A stretch of 64,000 bases of DNA, from contig CATKHK010000111.1 of assembly GCA_949751835.1 (NCBI GenBank), positions 62,001 through 126,000 on the forward strand. Direction: 5' to 3'. The position numbers and the translations under genes were made by a program. Source of the stretch: Blepharisma japonicum (Eukaryota; Ciliophora; Heterotrichea; Heterotrichida; Blepharismidae). The notes below the pieces were generated by a model, which saw only the letters and a program-made list of their open reading frames with translations, searched no databases and was not told where the DNA came from. Shown piece after piece: positions 57,844 to 64,000 of this stretch; the stretch's first letter is position 1, and every line of letters begins with the position of its first letter.

Positions 57844-59670
57844 ATGGCAAACTTAAACGAAGCATGCATTTGTCCTGTGTGCTTGGCAGCTCTCCAAGAT
57901 CCTGTCATTCTTAATTGCGCTCACAATCTTTGCTTTGAGTGCGCTTTTGAAATTATAGAAGTAAACTGCTTGCAAGAAAAAGAGGTGATCAATAAATAGT
58001 CGAAAATCTTCATCTGCCCAGTCTGCCGGAAGTGCACTTTTCTTAAGTCTTTTTCTTCCGATTGCCTTCCGAGAAACCAAATTGTTCAAGCTGTCTTGCA
58101 TGGCAGTGAGTCTTTACGAAGCTCTGATACAGATAAATGTCAAGCTTGTGGGAATTCAGAAAATTACGTTAATGTGTGTGAAAATTGTAAGGTTAAACTG
58201 TGCTTAAAATGTGCAGAAGCTCATATTTCAGATGAAATTTATGCAGATCATAGAATTAGACAAAATGATGGTGAAGTTAGCAGAACTTGCAATGAGCATC
58301 ACCTTGATGAAGATTTATTTTGCATGGACGATAAAATTAGCTGCTGCCCAATTTGCGCTCAGAGCCTAAATAATCATGCAGGCCATTCAATATACACAAA
58401 AGAGCTAGCGAGAACTAAACTTGCTGCAGCTGCAATTGAAACTAAAAAACTTATTCCACTATTAGAGAAAAGAGTTGAAAACGCTAAACAATCTGTGCTA
58501 TTTGAACTAAATCAAGCAGAGTCTAATGATGAAAGTGATGGAATTTTAAGTCCTCACAAAGAATCAGGCCAAGACGAAATTAGTGACTGGAAAAAAGATT
58601 CAAAATTGATGAAAATATATCTAGAAGCCAATTTAAATTTAATTGAGCAGGTCGAAAAACTGGTCCCAAACTTGTATAGAGTTAATGATAATTTAGAGCT
58701 TATAAGCCAAGCCTACAAAATTGCTAAACTATCTGTTCAGTTCTATGAAAAATTTCCCCATGATATTCTATTCCACATGCCTAAGGAGCCTACTTTGAAT
58801 GGAGTCTACGACTCATTGTCCTTTCTCGAGCTAAACAGCCCTAAAACTATTGACTCCTCCCAGCTTTTCTATTTAATCCGAGGAAGTCGTGACTATTTTG
58901 TGTATGATTTCAGGAAAAATGAGTTTCAAAAGAAAATGATCCAAGACACAACTTTGGAAGTCCCAAGGTGATCTTGCTTTGTCCAGCTGCCAAACGACTA
59001 TGTCTTGATTATGGGTGGAAAAGCAAGGAAAAACAGTGGCGCCAAACAAATGGCTTTTTTCCTCGACCCGGCCACTGGATCTACTTATGCTGCTCCTTCT
59101 ATGATTAATGGTCACTCATCCCATGTAAGTCTACTCGTGGATGGAATTGTCTATGTAATTTCAGGGAAAAATGAAAATAATTTGACTGCAACACAATGTG
59201 AAGCATTAAACTTGTCCACAATGACATGAAATTCAATTCAAAATATAAACTTAGGCCGAACCTGCCCAGGAGGAGCTAGCGTGGGGAGGAAAATCTATAT
59301 ATTTGGGGGCTACCAGCAGACAGTTAATAACACTGTTGAAATGTACGACATTGAGCAGGACACGTGGACTTTACTTGCAGTTTTGCTGCCTGAAAGACTG
59401 TGACAACACGGCTGCTATGGTATAAGCAAAAATAAAATCCTGATTTTCGGAGGAGAAGGACCCTCAGATGAGCCGCATAGGGTGTCTTATTTATACGACA
59501 TAAATTCTGAAGAATTCCATAGCTGTACCCCTATAATAACAACCTCATCTTGACTTTTCTTTTGGCTACACGTCATAAGGCGAGGGCATTTACTGTTTTC
59601 AATAAACAAAGAAAAATGCGTAATTTCTTATAACATAGCAAGCAACGAATGGAATACTTATAAAATCTAA
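57844..59670 (+). CDS. RING/B-box/Kelch protein (TRIM-like)
   Basis: 603 residues; one in-frame 15-nt intron at 57985-57999 (GTGATCAATAAATAG, contains stops) splits the RING; TGA = Trp at 58969, 59227, 59401 and 59551. Order: RING finger (CICPVC, CAHNLCFEC, FICPVCRKC), two B-box-like fingers (about 95-175: CQACGNSENY, CNEHHLDEDLFCMDDKISCC), coiled coil (about 180-290), and Kelch repeats in the C-terminal 240 residues (FVQLPNDYVLIMGGK, YIFGGYQQTVNNTVEMYDIE, ILIFGGEG). RING plus Kelch predicts an E3 ligase whose Kelch propeller recognises substrates. Its 3' end has been copied by the adjacent segmental duplication (fragment at 60770-61020). Confidence 0.9.
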
Positions 59671-59700
59671 TTTTTTTATAATTCTACAAATTTATGCTCT

Positions 59701-60453
59701 TTAAGTTTTTCCAGTCCTATCGAGGATTCTAAAATACAGATCAATAATGTCAACATATATAAGCACTACCCCAGTAACGTAGTCATCAGTAGTAATTCCA
59801 TACTTTTCTCCGTCTATAATGAGATAGGTGTCTATAAGTATGTAAACTCCATAAATAGTTGCCCAGAGAGAGCAACAGACAACTTCAAATATGCCTCCTA
59901 TGTGGTAATAGCTAAAGAACAGCATCATAATGATTGAGGAGAGGGCAATAAGTGCAATCCCAATGCGTAATCTGAATTTTTTATTGCACTAAATATCCTT
60001 TACCAAGCATGCATAGGCAGTGAGTACCAAAGTAACACCAAGAGTCATTACTGCAGCTGTGATAACTGTATAAGTATCATATAGACAGCACGCTGTCACA
60101 ATCATGTAACTTTCAGAGAATGTCTAAATAAAATTTACGAAAGCGAAAAGTCTGATGTAGTTTTCCGGGACTTTACGAGTTTCTTTGTAATGAAGGAAAG
60201 TGATAATAAAGTAAATAACTCAAAATACAGCAATAAAGAATAAAGCTAGATTCTCTCGGACAAACTCAGTTCTGATTTTACTTGACATGACATATACGCA
60301 GAAGAAGATCGTGAACAAAAGTTGGGCACTAAGGATCCCGTAAACCTTTCTAATAAAGCCTGTATAAAAAATACCTAATCGGCTATTGTAAGGGGCTTGC
60401 TTCAAGTCAAAAGTTGAATCGTTTATTCCAAGATTAGCACCTGGATATTGCAT
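59701..60453 (-). CDS. Bax-inhibitor-1/LFG family protein, copy A
   Basis: 240 residues from three exons; two 15-nt introns at 60124-60138 and 59989-60003. Seven hydrophobic segments; hallmark of the family is the C-terminal YGVYILIDTYLIIDGEKYGITTDDYV (shown in pieces: YGVYILIDTYLI, GEKYGITTDDYVTG). LFG/TMBIM proteins are Ca2+-leak channels of ER/Golgi that protect from cell death. Compared with copy B the last residues differ: a one-base insertion near the 3' end ends the frame early (GKT instead of GKLKEH), and a few core residues diverge. Still likely functional. Lies in unit A of the tandem duplication. Confidence 0.85.
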
Positions 60454-60652
60454 TTTAAAATTATTGCATATTAAATTTGTCTACAAATCAGAAATATTTT
60501 TGAGATTTTTAACAAGGGTTTATTCAATTATTATTAAGTGGCTGCATTCTATATTTTTAAAATTATCAAAAATTTCACCATGCATATTTTGAAATAAAAT
60601 AATTTTATATTAGTGAATGCAGAATATTTAGCTAAACCCTTTTAATCGAGTT

Positions 60653-60735
60653 TTATAGTTCAAGCTTCTCCAACTCTTCATTATATGTGGCTAGCTTGCT
60701 GCTGTTCCCAGCTTTCACATTTTCTGGTGTCTTCT
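60653..60735 (-). pseudogene. Fragment of valyl-tRNA synthetase 3' end
   Basis: About 85 bp match the end of the intact ValRS gene (61990-62096): the encoded stretch KTPENVKAGNSSKLATYNEELEKLEL is recognisable (read as KTPENVKAGNSSKLA and TYNEELEKLEL). It was left at the junction of the segmental duplication and has no start; a minus-strand frame 60653-60847 runs from it into antisense Kelch DNA and is not a gene. Confidence 0.85.
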
Positions 60736-60769
60736 TTTTGTTTTTCCGAAGAACCCCTACTTTGATAAG

Positions 60770-61020
60770 AGCAAAAAATAAAATCCTGATTTTCGGAGGA
60801 GAAGGATTCTCAGATGAGCAGCATAGGGTGTCCTTTTTATACGACATAAATTCTGAAGAATTTCATAGCTGCATCCTATAATAACTAACTCATCTTGACT
60901 TTTCTTTTGGCCGCACGTCATAACACGGGGTCACTTATTATTCTCAATAGACAAAGAAAAATTCGTAATTTCTTATAGCATAGCGAGCAACAAATGTAAT
61001 ATTTATAAATCTAATTTTTT
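60770..61020 (+). pseudogene. Fragment of Kelch gene 3' end
   Basis: About 250 bp match 59425-59680, the last ~80 codons of the RING/B-box/Kelch gene (shared stretch ILIFGGEG and LYDINSEEFHSC). It lacks the rest of the gene and has changed bases that disrupt the frame. Left side of unit B of the segmental duplication. Confidence 0.85.
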
Positions 61021-61035
61021 TATAATTCTACTAAT

Positions 61036-61800
61036 TTAATGCTCTTTAAGCTTTCCAATCAATTCGAGGATTCTTAAAAACAGTGCAATAACGTCTACAT
61101 ATATAAGCATTGCTCCAATAACGTAGTCGTCAGAAGTAATTCCATACTTTTCTCCATCCACAATGAGTTGAGTGTCTATAATGATGTAAACTCCGTAAAT
61201 AATTACCCCGAGAGAGCACCAGACAACTTCAAAATTATCCCCCATGCGGTAAAGGCCAAAGAACATCATCATAATCATCGAAGAGAGAGCAATAAACATA
61301 ATCCCAACGCATGGTCTGAAATCTGTTTTGGTCTAAATATCCTTTACCAAGCATGCATAGGCAGTGAGTACCAAAGTAACACCAAGAGTCATAAATGCAG
61401 CTGTGATAACTGTATAAGCATCATATAGAGTGCACACTGTTGCAACCATGTAGCTTTCGCACAGTGTCTAAATAAAATTCACGAATAGGAAAAGCGTGAT
61501 GTAATTTTTTGGGACTTCGCGAGCCACGTCTTTGCAACAAAGTAAAGCGATCATCGAGGCAAAAACGCCAAATACAGCAATAAAGAAGAAAGCTAGATTC
61601 TCTTGGACAAACTCAGTTAAGCTTTCACTTGACATGACAATCCCACAGAAGAAGATTGTGACCAAAAGCTGGGCACTGAGGATCCCGTAAACCTTTCTAA
61701 TAAAGCCTGCATAAGTAATACCTAATCGGTCAGTGTCAGGGGCCCGCTTCAAGTCAAAAGTCGAATCATTTATTTCAAGGTTTGCACCTGGATATTGCAT
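61036..61800 (-). CDS. Bax-inhibitor-1/LFG family protein, copy B
   Basis: 244 residues; introns of 15 nt at 61468-61482 and 61333-61347. The second intron (GTAAAGGATATTTAG) is identical to that of copy A; the first differs by one base. Seven hydrophobic segments and the family end YGVYIIIDTQLIVDGEKYG and DDYVIGAMLIYVDVIALFL, closer to the LFG/GRINA consensus (IYDTQLI) than copy A. Predicted ER/Golgi Ca2+-leak protein modulating cell death. This copy next to the intact ValRS gene is the better-preserved of the pair. Confidence 0.88.
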
Positions 61801-61986
61801 TTTAAAATTATTGTATATTAAATCTGCTTTACAAAATCAGAAATTTTTTATAAGAGATTTAGCAAGTGTTTATATAATCATTATTAAGTGGTTGTGTTCT
61901 ATAATTTTTTAATTATCAAAATTAGAGAAATTAGCATGCATATTTTTGAAATACAATAAATTTTTATATGAATGAATATGAAGTAT

Positions 61987-64000
61987 TTAGCTAAGCTCTC
62001 TTAGTCGAGTTATTTCTAGTTCAAGCTTTTCCAACTCTTCATTATATGTGGCTAGCTTGTTGCTATTCTCAGCTTTCACATTTTCTGGTGTCTTCTCTTC
62101 ATATTGAGGAAGTGACATTTTCTTTTTAAGTCCTTCAATTAATTTCTGCATCTGATCTCTTTTCTTTGCAAGTTTCTTGACTTCTGCTTCAATGTTCACC
62201 ATTCCTGCCAGTTCTAAATAGACTTCAACGTCTCTTGAAGGGTTCATAATGCAGCCGTGAGGGACTTCTGTGGTACAGCTTGCACTTCCTGCCTTGGATA
62301 AGGTGACAATTGTGTTAATGTGTGGCTCAATCAAGTTAATGACTTCCTGGCTTGTCCTCAAGTAGATCTTAGGCTTCTTTCCAACTAGATTCAGATTCTG
62401 GAAAATTGACCTTGCTGTCCTGATGATTTCCATCATGATGTCCATTGTCCTTTCAACTTCAGGGTCAATTAGTTCTGGAATTGGCTTAGGGTACTCTGCA
62501 ATTGAAATACTTTCTCTCTTCCATGAAAACTCAGGAAGTCTTTGGTATAGCTCTTCAGTCACATATGGAATCATTGGGTGAAGGAGCAGCAGTCCTTTTT
62601 CAACTGCGGAAAACAATGTATTAAGTGTTTCTGTCTTAGCCTCAGCATCATCAGATTTCATGATAGGCTTTATAGCTTCAAGGTAGATGTCACAGAATTC
62701 GTGGAGCCAGTAGCTGTAAAGAACCTGAACTGCTTCACCAAAATCATAATTATTGAAATGAGTGTCGACCAGCTGAATAGTATTAGATAAGCGACTAACC
62801 ATCCACTGGTTGACCAAGACTTTTGGCTTTTGGCTTAAAAATCCTTCAACTGGGACGAATCCTTCTCCTAGGTTGGATAAAGTGAATTTCATAACATTCC
62901 ACAATTTATTCATGAACTGTCTAAATGAAATGACTTTGGAGATTTTCAAGTTAATGTCTCTGCCTTGGATTGTAAATGATAAAAGACCAATTCTTAAAGC
63001 ATCGCTACCACAAGCAGGGATTCCTTCAGGGAATTCTTTTTTCCTTTTCTCAATGTATTTGACTTTATCTTTTTGTGACAAATTACTGTTTTGGACTTTT
63101 TGGATGAGAGACTCCAGTGTGGTCCCATCAATGACTTCTTCAGGATCAATGACATTTCCTTTACTCTTGCTCATTTTTTCTCCTTCAGCGTCTCTAATCA
63201 TAGCATGGAGATATACAGTGTTAAATGGAAGTTTATCAGTCAGACACAAACCCATCATAACCATACGTGCAACCCAAAAGAAAAGGATATCATGTCCAGT
63301 TTCCAAAATTGTGCCTGGATAAAAAGCTTTGAAATCTGGGTTTTCTACATCTGGCCATCCTAATGTTGAAAATGGGAAGAGACCTGAGGAGAACCATGTG
63401 TCAAGGACATCTTCATCTTGCTCAATTTCAATGATATCGTTCTCTGCTGTTTTGAATTTTTGGGCTTTTTGCATTGCTTCTTCGTGGTTTCTTGCACAAA
63501 CCCAGTTTTCGTTAGAGTCATTTCTTGGTCTAACTTTTACCTCCCCATTTGCATCTTTTACAGTAACTAAATATGCTGGACATCTGTGTCCCCACCAAAG
63601 CTGCCTTGATATGCACCAGTCCTTGATGTTCTCGAGCCACCTGAACCAGGTTTTTTCATTAAAATCAGGCAAAATTTTGAGTTCTCCGTTTCTAACTGCC
63701 TCACAAGCTCTAGCAGCAAGATCGTTGCAATTAACATACCACTGTGGCTTCAGATAAGGCTCAATAACATCACCGCTTCTGCTGCAAAATCCTAATCTCA
63801 TTGTATTATTTGCCTTTTCTTTATACAATCCCAGCTCAGCAAGGTCCTTTTCTATTTGATTTCTGCAGTCAAATCTCATCATTCCTGCATATCTGCCTCC
63901 GTTTTCATTGATTTTTCCATCTTCTGTAAATATGTTAATCGTTGCAAGTCCATGGCGTTCTCCGCACTCAAAATCTCTATAATCATGAGCAGGAGTAATT
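61987..64000 (-). CDS. Valyl-tRNA synthetase, 3' two thirds
   Basis: The gene runs off the right edge; ~670 C-terminal residues are visible, no intron. Class I synthetase that joins valine to tRNA-Val and edits mischarged Thr. Seen: part of the editing region (ITPAHDYRDFECGERHGL, NGGRYAGMMRFDCR), KDWCISRQLWWGHRCPAY, ILETGHDILFFWVARM, the ATP-binding GEKMSKSKGNVIDP (KMSKS), the helical anticodon-binding domain (YSYWLHEFCDIYLEAIKPIM) and the C-terminal Val-arm coiled coil (EVKKLAKKRDQMQKLIEGLKK, a few residues at a time). GHDILFFWVARM and the DWCISRQLWWG motif identify ValRS rather than Ile/LeuRS. The HIGH motif lies outside the window. Confidence 0.96.
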   Translation of the reverse strand, partial: ITPAHDYRDFECGERHGLATINIFTEDGKINENGGRYAGMMRFDCRNQIEKDLAELGLYKEKANNTMRLGFCSRSGDVIEPYLKPQWYVNCNDLAARACEAVRNGELKILPDFNEKTWFRWLENIKDWCISRQLWWGHRCPAYLVTVKDANGEVKVRPRNDSNENWVCARNHEEAMQKAQKFKTAENDIIEIEQDEDVLDTWFSSGLFPFSTLGWPDVENPDFKAFYPGTILETGHDILFFWVARMVMMGLCLTDKLPFNTVYLHAMIRDAEGEKMSKSKGNVIDPEEVIDGTTLESLIQKVQNSNLSQKDKVKYIEKRKKEFPEGIPACGSDALRIGLLSFTIQGRDINLKISKVISFRQFMNKLWNVMKFTLSNLGEGFVPVEGFLSQKPKVLVNQWMVSRLSNTIQLVDTHFNNYDFGEAVQVLYSYWLHEFCDIYLEAIKPIMKSDDAEAKTETLNTLFSAVEKGLLLLHPMIPYVTEELYQRLPEFSWKRESISIAEYPKPIPELIDPEVERTMDIMMEIIRTARSIFQNLNLVGKKPKIYLRTSQEVINLIEPHINTIVTLSKAGSASCTTEVPHGCIMNPSRDVEVYLELAGMVNIEAEVKKLAKKRDQMQKLIEGLKKKMSLPQYEEKTPENVKAENSNKLATYNEELEKLELEITRLRELS

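Larger units (their letters stand above)
59425..62096. repeat. Tandem segmental duplication, two ~1.3-kb units
   Basis: Unit A (about 59425-60735) and unit B (about 60770-62096) are homologous along their length and each holds, in order, the 3' end of the Kelch gene, a complete Bax-inhibitor-family gene and the 3' end of the valyl-tRNA synthetase gene. Full Kelch lies left of unit A and full ValRS right of unit B, so the original order was Kelch - TMBIM - ValRS, duplicated once in tandem. The spacers upstream of the TMBIM genes align too. ~35 bp of unmatched DNA mark the junction. Divergence within the copies shows it is not recent. Confidence 0.85.

Noticed and set aside
60687-60881. Plus-strand 64-codon ORF at the duplication junction
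   Set aside because: Made of antisense ValRS tail followed by a Kelch fragment in frame by chance.

Overview
The window is a piece of a gene-dense ciliate somatic (macronuclear-type) genome, most like the heterotrich Blepharisma. Three things show this. (1) TGA is read as tryptophan: dozens of open frames are interrupted only by TGA, often at positions where the protein family has Trp (for example the Deltex C-terminal domain, MORN repeats and a dynein intermediate chain), while every gene ends in TAA or TAG. (2) Almost every other frame break is repaired by removing a GT...AG intron of exactly 15 or 16 nt, for example at 294-308, 44414-44428 and 50822-50836. (3) The content is ciliate and ciliary: dynein intermediate chain, ODF3-like protein, MORN protein, a trichocyst-matrix-like secreted coiled-coil protein, GAF and TPR proteins. 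Stentor (standard code) and ciliates that reassign TAA/TAG do not fit. All gene models below use TGA = Trp and splice the tiny introns.

Layout. 1-7.5 kb: 3' end of an ankyrin gene, a membrane RING-H2 protein, an ankyrin-DHHC palmitoyltransferase, dolichol-phosphate mannosyltransferase, a kinesin and a Nudix hydrolase. 8-13 kb: a 1,632-residue pseudokinase with 41 TPRs. 13-20 kb: a small membrane protein, glycogen debranching enzyme, an 11-MORN protein and a trichocyst-matrix-like protein. 20-26 kb: an unknown basic protein, a tiny lipid-anchored protein, and three tandem zinc-free medium-chain reductases. 26-33.7 kb: an Atg13-like candidate, a membrane bZIP factor, a purple acid phosphatase, malectin, and a zinc-finger/CaaX protein. 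33.8-37.7 kb: ODF3-like protein, axonemal dynein intermediate chain and an AGC-like kinase. 37.9-42.7 kb: a pseudo-otubain with a RING-like tail and a PX-PH-C2-PRT_C membrane protein. 43-49 kb: two small proteins, a decayed gene, a class I HDAC and a large coiled-coil protein. 49-55 kb: TFIIS, a Deltex-type E3 ligase, an RPR/CID protein with a truncated tandem copy, and TBC1D23. 55-64 kb: a GAF protein, an unknown basic protein, a RING/B-box/Kelch protein, two Bax-inhibitor-family genes in a 1.3-kb tandem duplication, and the 3' two thirds of valyl-tRNA synthetase.

Genes sit on both strands with very short spacers: convergent genes can be 8-19 bp apart and divergent starts 29-51 bp apart. No operons, tRNAs, rRNAs, CRISPR arrays, transposons or viral elements were recognised. 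Themes that recur are ubiquitin signalling (RING-H2, Deltex, RING/B-box/Kelch, pseudo-otubain), membrane traffic and lipid binding (DHHC, PX-PH-C2, TBC1D23), transcription and chromatin (HDAC, TFIIS, CID, bZIP) and cilia/cortex. The most unusual items are the pseudokinase-TPR giant, the dead otubain-RING fusion, the PX-PH-C2-PRT_C architecture, and the segmental duplication at 59.4-62.1 kb, which leaves gene-end fragments at its junction.
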